A stretch of 33,836 nucleotides of DNA, taken from Thiocystis minor. Its GTDB lineage: Bacteria > Pseudomonadota > Gammaproteobacteria > Chromatiales > Chromatiaceae. The position numbers and the translations under genes are program-made. Positions 1 through 6,473 of the stretch are shown piece after piece. Location of the stretch: positions 1 through 33,836 of the forward strand of contig NZ_NHSQ01000073.1 of the NCBI RefSeq assembly GCF_016653465.1, given 5' to 3'. Numbering within the stretch: position 1 is the first letter of the stretch; every line of letters starts with the position of its first letter. Below the pieces are notes generated by a model. The model was not told the DNA's origin and ran no database searches. It worked only from the letters and a program-made list of their open reading frames with translations.

Positions 1-1
1 C

Positions 2-97
2 CTGACCAAACAAGCCTTCGATGCCATCGAGGAACATCTTCAGCGCAACGAACATCTACCCAAGTACCATGTGGTGATTCAACCGACAGCCGCGTGA
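2..97 (+). CDS. 3' fragment of an unidentified gene
   Basis: An open frame enters from the left edge and ends at TGA 95-97, leaving 31 residues rich in charged and polar amino acids (it contains AIEEHLQRNEHLPKYHVV). I do not recognise the family. It may be the end of a mobile-element or hypothetical gene, and the frame could also be fortuitous. It is not the nrdB gene that would often accompany nrdA: the strand is wrong and no NrdB motif is visible. Confidence 0.3.
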   Translation: MTKQAFDAIEEHLQRNEHLPKYHVVIQPTAA

Positions 98-599
98 TAC
101 TGGTACGTTATTTTCCGGGAGTTGCCTAAGACTGGCGAGACGCGCCCTCAGGCGGGTTGAGCCGCGACCTTCCGGTCGTCGCCACCGAGTAACGAGTACC
201 GAACATCACGAGTTGCGAAGAGTGAACATCACTGTGATGGCATGAAAGGCACGGCCTGCCTTCCTGAAAACCTGGTTTACCCATCAGCCGGCTGAGCCGA
301 GACTGTAAGGATGATGAGGACGGGAAGGCGCGCGAATTCCATCAGGGCACGAGGGTCGGCGGCGACACCTCACCGATGCCGGATAGATGGCTGCAACGTC
401 TCCTTCTGTCAAAAACAGCGATTTCCCTCTTGCATCGCGGGGCGGACCATATATGGGTAGAGCGCAGCGAAACCCATCATTTCTCTATTAGTTTCACGGG
501 AATGGTGTCCAGGTTTATGGTTTGATGAGCAAAATCATCGCAGCGCTTCCCAATCCTTGTCATCGACCAGAGGCGCCATCAGATTTCCATGTATTCTCT
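98..599. other. gene-free stretch downstream of nrdA
   Basis: About 500 bp without a credible gene. Open frames here are short or run antisense into nrdA. It holds a short palindromic repeat (453-477) and a small CGACC-TTCC-GGTCG hairpin near 164-177. I see no convincing U-tract terminator for nrdA and no nrdB. The nrdA stop is at 600-602. Confidence 0.5.
453..477. repeat. REP-like short palindrome
   Basis: ATGGGT (453-458) and ACCCAT (472-477) form inverted arms around a GAGCGCAGCGAA centre. Read on the minus strand it gives the GGGTTTCGCTGCGCTCTACCC pattern. From memory this resembles short palindromes scattered between genes in many gammaproteobacteria. Only one copy lies in the window, so repetitiveness cannot be shown here. 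Confidence 0.4.
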
Positions 600-3500
600 T
601 TATTGACACGCCTCGCAATCGGGATCAAGGATCGAACACGCACTCGGCGCAGCCATTCCATTCCCCTTCCCGCTCACCTTCCCGTCCTCCATCGAAAGGT
701 AATTCCCCCCAACCGCGCTGAGTTTATTCGCCCGGCCAGTCTCGGCCATCGTGGATTTCTCGACATGGGTCGCGCCCATGGACCGCAGGTAATAGGTCGT
801 CTTCAACCCCCGCACCCACGCCAGCTTATAAAGATTGTCGAGCTTTTTGCCATTGGGTTCGCGCAGATAGAGATTGAGACTCTGCGCCTGGTCGAGCCAT
901 TTCTGACGGCGGCTGCCGGCCTCGATCAGCCAGCGGGCGTCGACCTCGAAGGCGGTGGCATAGAGCTGTTTGAGTTCATCCGGAATGCGCTCGATCTGCT
1001 GCACCGAGCCGTCGAAATACTTGAGGTCGTTGACCATGACCGAGTCCCAGAGTCCGCGCTCCTTGAGATCGTCGACCAGATAGGGATTGACGACGGTGAA
1101 CTCGCCGGAGAGGTTGGATTTGACGAAGAGGTTCTGGTACGTCGGCTCGATCGATTGGCTGACGCCGACGATGTTGCTGATGGTGGCGGTGGGGGCGATG
1201 GCCATGCAATTGGAGTTGCGCATGCCGACGGTCTTGACCCGCTCGCGCAGGCTGTCCCAGTCGAGCGTTTGGCTTGAGTCCATCTGGAGATAGCCGCCGC
1301 GACCTTCTTCCAGCAACCGAATGCTGTCGATGGGCAGGATGCCCTGGCTCCAGAGCGAGCCATCGAAGCTCTGATAACGCCCGCGCTCGGCGGCCAGTTC
1401 GGTGCTGGCTTGAATGGCGTAATAGCTCAGATACTCCATGCTCTGATCGGCGAACTGCACGGCCTCGGGGCTGGCGTAGGGGATGCGGACTTTGTAGAGG
1501 GCATCCTGGAAGCCCATGACGCCAAGGCCCACCGGGCGGTGACGCAGATTGGATTGACGCGCCTGGGGAACATTGTAAAAGTTGTAATCGATGACATTGT
1601 CGAGCATGCGCATGGCGGTGCGGACGGTCTTGCGCAGCCGCTGGGTGTCGAGCCCCTTCTCGGTGACGTGGGCGGCTAGGTTGATCGAGCCCAAGTTGCA
1701 GACAGCTATTTCCAAGTCATTGTTATGCAAGGTTATTTCAGTGCACAAGTTAGAACTGTGCACCGCCCCAACATGCTGATTGGTATAGCGCAGATTGCAG
1801 GGATCCTTGAAGGCAATCCAAGGATGGCCGGTCTCGAACAGCATGGCCAGCATCTTGCGCCAGAGATCGACCGCCTTGAGTCGCTTGCTGACACGCATCT
1901 CGCCGCGCTCGGCGCGCGCCTCGTAGGTCAGATAGGCGTGCTCGAAGGCTTGACCCGTGAGGTCGTGCAGGTCCGGGGTCTCGTCGGGCGAGAAGAGCGT
2001 CCAGGACTGATCCTCGGCGACGCGTTTCATGAAGAGATCCGGCACCCAGTTGGCGGTGTTCATGTCGTGCGTGCGCCGGCGGTCGTCGCCGGTGTTCTTG
2101 CGCAGATCCAGGAATTCTTCGATGTCGATATGCCAGGTTTCGAGGTAGGCGCAGACCGCTCCTTTTCTTTTTCCTCCATTCGATACGGCGAAGGACGCCG
2201 TGTTGTAGCTATGATCGCCTTCGACTTTCAGGTCGAATACAAAAGGCACCGGATCGATTGGATTGATTTTTGTTATACGAGTAAATAGTGCACCGTTCCA
2301 CTCAAACCAAAAGCACTTGGAAGCAACCTTGTAGTCGAAATACTCGGCAAAATCCGGCACACTGGGGATACGTAAATCATAGCTACGGGTGGTTCCTGAA
2401 AACTCGATTATCGAGCCATCGACACGGCGTGCTAAATGGGTGTTATCACGCTCGCGAAAACTGGCTGAAGAAGGTATTCCAAGCCGAAGAAGCAGGTAGC
2501 GCAATCCTTCGATTAAAAAATAAGAAGTATTGCAAAAATTGAGAAGCAATCCTCCAGAGACGCTACCATCCGTCTCCAACAACCCACGAATCAATGCCTT
2601 GGTTTGTAATCTTGGGAGATGCAGAAAATGGGCAGCGATATATTTCTTGTGTCGATCATTATAGAAATCACTTTTTTCGAATGGCAAAGCCGATCCGGTA
2701 CCACCAACGAAGCGGCCTGTCGTCGCATCACGTAGTAAACCTTTTCCAAGAGACCATTTGATCTGTTGGTAAGAACTATTACGTTGTGAAATCCAATAGT
2801 GAATGCCTTTTTGATGAAGGTATTGCTCAACGAATTCCAAGAATCCATCCTTTGCTGGATTTCCAGATACACCCCACTCGGCATCTCCGTTTGTGATATG
2901 CCCATCACCCAGCATGATTCCATAGAATCGGGCATCGTCATCGGAAAAGCCAGGCACTGGAACGACCTCTTGCGGAATCGTTTGTGCGACATAATCTCCG
3001 GCTTTTAGGATTCCTGCCTCATGATAATCAACTTGAAGGTCACCTATCTGGAGCAGCTCGACGATCTTTTTTGGTGTGTGATAATGACGCTTTATAGAGA
3101 CAGACCAAACCGGATGGCCTGCCGTGATTCGTATGGGGTTTGCCGCGTGCCTAACGGAAATTTCAACCATTGGATCACGCTGATTGTAAGTCATGTGCTT
3201 TAGCACTTCGCGATAACGGCCTTCTTTTCCTAAGACTAGATCGCCGATCTTGATGTCTTTGATCGCCTTTGGCCCATTGCCAGTCCATATCAAAGTCTCG
3301 GGTGCAAGACATTGATTTACGGCAACTGCCGTATCATTCGCCACCTTCAAAAACGGCACCACTCCCTGACTCTTCCCATTGGTCCCCTTGATATGCGCTC
3401 CCATGCCGCGCACGCGGGTCCAATCATTCCCCAGACCGCCGGCAAATTTGGACAGCAGGGCGTTGTCCTTGATGGCGCTGTAGATCCCGTCGAGATCGTC

Positions 3501-4649
3501 CGGGACCGTGGTCAGGAAGCAGGAACTGAGCTGCGGGCGCAGGGTGCCGGAGTTGAACAGGGTCGGGGTCGAACACATGAAATCGAAGCTGGACAGCAGA
3601 TCGTAGAACTCGATGGCGCGCTCTTCGCGGTCGATTTCGTTGATGGCCAGCCCCATGGCGACGCGCATGAAAAACGCCTGCGGCAGCTCGAAGCGGATGC
3701 CATTGGCGGTATGGATGAAATAACGGTCGTAGAGCGTCTGCAACCCGAGATAGTTGAACTGAAGATCGCGCTCGGGCCGGAGCGCGGCGCCGAGCCGCTT
3801 GAGATCGAATCGCCCAAGCTGATGGTCGAGGTGTTCGAGGTCGCCGGCGCGCCGGATATAGGCACTGAAATAGTCGCTGTAGCGTTCGGCTAGATCGGCC
3901 TGGGTCTCGACGCCGTCGGCGAGACCGAGAAAGCCGAGCGCCTCGCGGCGCAGCAGATCGAGCAGCAGGCGGGCGGCGACCTGGCTGTATTGCGGCTCTT
4001 GTTCGATCAAGGTACGGGCGGACATCACCAGCGCCTGACCGACATCGGCCTCGCGCACGCCGTCGAAAAGGTTGCGCAGCGTATCGGCCAGAATGGCGTG
4101 GGCGTCGACCGCGTCCAGATCGCGACAGGCTTCGTCGACCAATCGGGTCATGCGCGCGACATCCAGCAGATGGGTCGAGCCGTCCGCCAGAGTGACGTGG
4201 AGCAGAGGTGTCTCGCGGATCTCGGTGCTGGCGGCGGCCTTCGCGGCGCGCTCGCGGGCGCGCGCCTCGCGGTAGAGCACATAGTCGCGGGCGACCTTGT
4301 GTTCGCCGGCGCGCATCAGCGCCAATTCCACCTGATCCTGGATATCCTCGATATGGACACTGCCGCCGCCGGGCAGACGCCGGGTGAGCGCGGCGGTCAC
4401 CTGTTCGACAAGCTCGCGCACCCGGTCATGGACGCGGCTGGAGGTTGCCGCCGAGCCGCCTTCGACCGCCAGGAAGGCCTTGGTCATGGCAACCATGATC
4501 TTGCTGGAGTCGAACTGGGTGACCTGGCCGTTGCGCCGGATCACCTGCACCTTGCCGGGAACGTGGGCGTCGCTCTCGTCGACGACGGGCGCGGCGCTGG
4601 CGTCCTGGGCGGGGATCGGATGCAACTGTGACGGGCGGTTGGCGGACAT
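600..4649 (-). CDS. nrdA: ribonucleoside-diphosphate reductase alpha subunit (class I), intein-containing
   Basis: Large subunit of class I ribonucleotide reductase, which reduces ribonucleoside diphosphates to dNDPs in the cytosol with a NrdB radical subunit. The precursor has 1349 residues; removing the intein (residues 447-824) leaves 971, the length of Pseudomonas-type NrdA. An ATP-cone lies at about residues 35-130, and a second cone-like domain at about 145-235. Visible catalytic motifs are SSCFLT, SSNLCTEI, CNLGSINLA, PTATISN and the radical-transfer pair in TTYYLR. The C-terminal redox cysteines are in DPDCEACQ. The ATG at 4649 is preceded by GGAGGAG with 2 nt spacing. The promoter has NrdR-type boxes. 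No nrdB follows within the 600 bp to the left edge, which is unusual. Codon use is AT-rich at the intein borders and again around the NLCTEI active-site segment (about 1690-1810). The identity is certain; whether the protein splices to a full-length enzyme is not. Confidence 0.96.
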   Translation of the reverse strand: MSANRPSQLHPIPAQDASAAPVVDESDAHVPGKVQVIRRNGQVTQFDSSKIMVAMTKAFLAVEGGSAATSSRVHDRVRELVEQVTAALTRRLPGGGSVHIEDIQDQVELALMRAGEHKVARDYVLYREARARERAAKAAASTEIRETPLLHVTLADGSTHLLDVARMTRLVDEACRDLDAVDAHAILADTLRNLFDGVREADVGQALVMSARTLIEQEPQYSQVAARLLLDLLRREALGFLGLADGVETQADLAERYSDYFSAYIRRAGDLEHLDHQLGRFDLKRLGAALRPERDLQFNYLGLQTLYDRYFIHTANGIRFELPQAFFMRVAMGLAINEIDREERAIEFYDLLSSFDFMCSTPTLFNSGTLRPQLSSCFLTTVPDDLDGIYSAIKDNALLSKFAGGLGNDWTRVRGMGAHIKGTNGKSQGVVPFLKVANDTAVAVNQCLAPETLIWTGNGPKAIKDIKIGDLVLGKEGRYREVLKHMTYNQRDPMVEISVRHAANPIRITAGHPVWSVSIKRHYHTPKKIVELLQIGDLQVDYHEAGILKAGDYVAQTIPQEVVPVPGFSDDDARFYGIMLGDGHITNGDAEWGVSGNPAKDGFLEFVEQYLHQKGIHYWISQRNSSYQQIKWSLGKGLLRDATTGRFVGGTGSALPFEKSDFYNDRHKKYIAAHFLHLPRLQTKALIRGLLETDGSVSGGLLLNFCNTSYFLIEGLRYLLLRLGIPSSASFRERDNTHLARRVDGSIIEFSGTTRSYDLRIPSVPDFAEYFDYKVASKCFWFEWNGALFTRITKINPIDPVPFVFDLKVEGDHSYNTASFAVSNGGKRKGAVCAYLETWHIDIEEFLDLRKNTGDDRRRTHDMNTANWVPDLFMKRVAEDQSWTLFSPDETPDLHDLTGQAFEHAYLTYEARAERGEMRVSKRLKAVDLWRKMLAMLFETGHPWIAFKDPCNLRYTNQHVGAVHSSNLCTEITLHNNDLEIAVCNLGSINLAAHVTEKGLDTQRLRKTVRTAMRMLDNVIDYNFYNVPQARQSNLRHRPVGLGVMGFQDALYKVRIPYASPEAVQFADQSMEYLSYYAIQASTELAAERGRYQSFDGSLWSQGILPIDSIRLLEEGRGGYLQMDSSQTLDWDSLRERVKTVGMRNSNCMAIAPTATISNIVGVSQSIEPTYQNLFVKSNLSGEFTVVNPYLVDDLKERGLWDSVMVNDLKYFDGSVQQIERIPDELKQLYATAFEVDARWLIEAGSRRQKWLDQAQSLNLYLREPNGKKLDNLYKLAWVRGLKTTYYLRSMGATHVEKSTMAETGRANKLSAVGGNYLSMEDGKVSGKGNGMAAPSACSILDPDCEACQ
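2178..3311 (-). other. NrdA intein with LAGLIDADG homing endonuclease
   Basis: A 378-residue in-frame insertion between ...AVAVNQ and GGKRKGAVCAYL of NrdA. Intein block A is CLAPETLI (Cys1). Block B is RITAGHPVW, with Thr63 and His66 of TxxH. The two dodecapeptide (DOD) motifs are YGIMLGDGHI (130-139) and LIRGLLETDG (240-249). Block F is VFDLKVEGDHSYN (358-370), and the terminal Asn is residue 378. The last residues are Ser-Asn where His-Asn is usual, and the next extein residue is Gly where Cys, Ser or Thr is normally required for trans-esterification. The DNA is clearly more AT-rich than the host gene, indicating acquisition by homing. It could splice by a variant route, cleave without ligation as BIL domains do, or be inactive. 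I recall, unverified, that a BIL-like element has been listed in Azotobacter vinelandii RIR1. Confidence 0.93.
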
Positions 4650-4739
4650 GGCTCCTCCGGTAATCTGATTCTGGTCTGTACAAGGTCGTTCAGGGTTGGC
4701 CCAAAAGGTGGCCGACGAAAGGACTGGCTGGCGAGAAAG

Positions 4740-4753
4740 ATCAATATAGACGA
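4740..4753. promoter_or_regulatory. degenerate NrdR box, promoter-proximal
   Basis: CAATATA at 4742-4748 repeats the core half of the strong NrdR box exactly 32 bp away, three helical turns, which is the usual spacing of paired NrdR boxes. The other half-site (GACGA) is poorly conserved. It overlaps the -10 element, so occupancy would block RNA polymerase. Confidence 0.6.
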
Positions 4754-4770
4754 TCTTTGCCTGTGGTCAA
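4743..4770 (-). promoter_or_regulatory. sigma-70 promoter of nrdA
   Basis: Read on the minus strand: -35 TTGACC (4770-4765), 16 nt spacer, -10 TATATT (4748-4743). This places the start near 4735 and gives a leader of about 85 nt. The -10 lies in the weak NrdR box and the -35 abuts the strong one. Confidence 0.7.
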
Positions 4771-4786
4771 CCACAATATATTGTGT
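4771..4786. promoter_or_regulatory. NrdR box, strong
   Basis: CCACAATATATTGTGT contains a perfect 14-bp palindrome (4772-4785) matching the NrdR consensus acaCwAtATaTwGtgt. NrdR is the ATP/dATP-sensing repressor of ribonucleotide reductase genes. The position just upstream of the nrdA -35 supports this reading. Confidence 0.85.
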
Positions 4787-4936
4787 AAAGCTGCGTTGAA
4801 AGCGATCAACATCAGACCGATGAATCGTCTCTAAAAACGCTGTGCGACAGGCATGGCGACAGGCACGAAACAGACCGCTTCCGACACCTTAAACCGCGTC
4901 GATTCCGCGTCCGGCAGAACTGGCAGCGCTTGTCTG

Positions 4937-5143
4937 TTAAGACGCCCCTTCTTCCGCCTTGGCTGCACTCCCGTTCAGCCACTCGGGCAGTTCGCGCGAA
5001 CCGGCGTGCTCGATGATGTACTGGCGTATCAGTTTGCGGATCACTTGCGACGAGGTGAGATCCTGCTCGGCACAGATCTCCTCGAAAATCTGCTTTTTGA
5101 TCGGGTCGATCAGAAAGGTCATGCGTGCGGTGCGCTTTTCCAT
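4937..5143 (-). CDS. small ribbon-helix-helix (CopG-like) protein
   Basis: A 68-residue protein. The N-terminal strand ARMTFLI is followed by two helices (DPIKKQIFEEICAEQD and SSQVIRKLIRQYIIEH), the ribbon-helix-helix arrangement of CopG/Arc/MetJ DNA-binding dimers. The C-terminal 20 residues (ELPEWLNGSAAKAEEGAS) look unstructured. The ATG at 5143 has only a weak AGAG upstream. It lies between nrdA (same strand) and the divergent spermidine-synthase-like gene. The roughly 120-bp AT-rich divergent region contains a 7-bp inverted repeat (AATAATA 5161-5167, TATTATT 5191-5197) that could be its own operator. RHH proteins usually autoregulate. No toxin partner is adjacent, so an antitoxin role is not supported. 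Confidence 0.75.
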   Translation of the reverse strand: MEKRTARMTFLIDPIKKQIFEEICAEQDLTSSQVIRKLIRQYIIEHAGSRELPEWLNGSAAKAEEGAS

Positions 5144-5184
5144 GAGATGCTCTTGATGTGAATAATATGTGCTTTATATGATAA

Positions 5185-5212
5185 TTGCGTTATTATTAGA
5201 GCGCCATATAAT
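5185..5212 (+). promoter_or_regulatory. sigma-70 promoter for the operon starting at 5262
   Basis: TTGCGT (5185-5190), 16 nt spacer, TATAAT (5207-5212), in an AT-rich gap between divergent genes. It would drive the spermidine-synthase-like gene and probably the Hyf-like genes beyond it. Confidence 0.6.
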
Positions 5213-5261
5213 ACGATTGAACTAAGCAAGCAGAAACATCCCGCAAGCGAGGCCAAACCGG

Positions 5262-6158
5262 TTGACCAGGATGCCAATGAACCATGAAGCCGGGCTTGCG
5301 CGTGGCACCCTCCTGGAACTCCCCGGAGCCGGGGTGGGCGAGCGCGGTCATCTGCGCCTGCTCGAATCGGCGCCGTGCGATCCGCAACAGATTTACGCGC
5401 GGATTCTGAGCGAGCGTTACGGCAAGCCGTTCATCGTCGACGATGGGCGGACGCGACGGCTCTATTTCAGTCTGCGCTTTATCCAGAGTTCCATGCGCAT
5501 CGACGACCCGGTCACCCTCGATTTCGCCTATACGCGCAAGATGATGGCCTTTCTGCTGTTCGTCCCGGATCCTCGCGAGGTGCTGATGGTGGGGCTAGGC
5601 GGTGGTTCGCTGGCCAAATTCTGTCACCGGCATCTGCCCGAAACGGACCTGACCGTGGTCGAGATCAGCCCCGACGTGATCGCACTGCGCGGCGAATTCG
5701 GCGTTCCCGAGGACGCGCGCATCAAGATCGTTCAGGCGGATGCCGCCGAATATCTGCCAAGCGCCGAGGGCGATACCGAGGTACTGCTGCTGGACGGTTT
5801 CGACGCCAGCGGCATCGCCCCGGCGTTTCTCCGGCGCGGCTTCTACGAGGCGGCACGCCGTCGACTGCGGCCGGGAGGACTGCTCGTCGCCAATTTCTGC
5901 GGTCCGCCGCAACGCTGGTATCGGCATTTTCGGCTGCTCGATGACGCTTTCGATGGGCGCGTACACCTGGGACCCGTGACCTACGCCGACAACCACATTG
6001 CCTTCGCCTTTGCCGACACCGGTTTTCCGCTCGACTGGGCGCACCTGGCGAAACGGGCGCGGGTGCTGGCGGATCGGATTCCGCTCGATTTTCCCGAGTT
6101 CGTGGACCGGCTGCGGGCCGGGGCCGGTTTGCGACGGGAACTGCGCCGATTGCAGTGA
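5262..6158 (+). CDS. spermidine synthase-like (class I methyltransferase fold) protein
   Basis: About 295 residues with a Rossmann-type SAM-binding core: VLMVGLGGGSLAKF (motif I), DLTVVEISPDVI (acidic end of strand 2), IVQADAAEYL and LLLDGFDASGIAP. This is the layout of proteins annotated as spermidine synthases. The polyamine-synthase hallmarks GGGDGG and DSTDP are replaced by GLGGGS and DGFDAS, so aminopropyl transfer to putrescine is doubtful and the substrate is unknown. The start is uncertain: TTG 5262 has GAGG 9 nt upstream, while ATG 5271 and ATG 5277 are alternatives in the same frame. It is followed after 36 nt by a small winged-helix gene and then the Hyf-like genes, so it is probably the first gene of that operon. 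Confidence 0.85.
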   Translation: MTRMPMNHEAGLARGTLLELPGAGVGERGHLRLLESAPCDPQQIYARILSERYGKPFIVDDGRTRRLYFSLRFIQSSMRIDDPVTLDFAYTRKMMAFLLFVPDPREVLMVGLGGGSLAKFCHRHLPETDLTVVEISPDVIALRGEFGVPEDARIKIVQADAAEYLPSAEGDTEVLLLDGFDASGIAPAFLRRGFYEAARRRLRPGGLLVANFCGPPQRWYRHFRLLDDAFDGRVHLGPVTYADNHIAFAFADTGFPLDWAHLAKRARVLADRIPLDFPEFVDRLRAGAGLRRELRRLQ

Positions 6159-6194
6159 ATGCAATCTTTCTCTCAACCGGAAGGAGTGCTGAAA

Positions 6195-6452
6195 GTGCCG
6201 GAAATCCTGAACTGCCTCAGAAACCTTGGTCAGCAAATGGACTCGGAGATCGCCGCCGCGACCGGAATCCCGCTCGCCGATGTGCGTCGTCGTCTCTTGG
6301 AACTCTCGACAAAAGGCGGCATCATGACCTGCCGCGCCACACGTTTCATCGATGGTCAGAAAATCGAAGGGATGCTGTGCCGGGCGATTGGACCCGCCTC
6401 TTCACTCAACCCCGTCCGAGCCGCGAAACCGAAGAAAAACTGCCGTGGTTAA
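6195..6452 (+). CDS. small winged-helix-like protein
   Basis: An 85-residue protein starting at GTG 6195, with AAGGAG (6181-6186) 8 nt upstream. An upstream ATG (6159) in the same frame lacks such a site. The fold suggested is a FeoC-like winged helix: helix EILNCLRNLG, helix SEIAAATG, recognition helix PLADVRRRLLELSTKG, then a short wing GGIMTCRATRFIDGQ. The C-terminus is basic (RAAKPKKNCRG). Three cysteines are present, two near the wing, but without a clear Fe-S motif. It sits 21 nt before the hyfB-like start and is likely co-transcribed. It may be a local regulator or assembly factor; the function is not established. Confidence 0.7.
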   Translation: MPEILNCLRNLGQQMDSEIAAATGIPLADVRRRLLELSTKGGIMTCRATRFIDGQKIEGMLCRAIGPASSLNPVRAAKPKKNCRG

Positions 6453-6473
6453 AGCTGATTGCCAGTCGTACCA

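Noticed and set aside
100-420. Group II intron or reverse-transcriptase remnant in the left gene-free region
   Set aside because: No domain V hairpin or reverse-transcriptase motif could be found.
522-1277. 251-codon plus-strand frame over the end of nrdA
   Set aside because: Mostly antisense to conserved NrdA sequence.
4937-5143. Antitoxin of a toxin-antitoxin pair
   Set aside because: No small toxin gene is adjacent on the same strand; only the RHH fold is supported.
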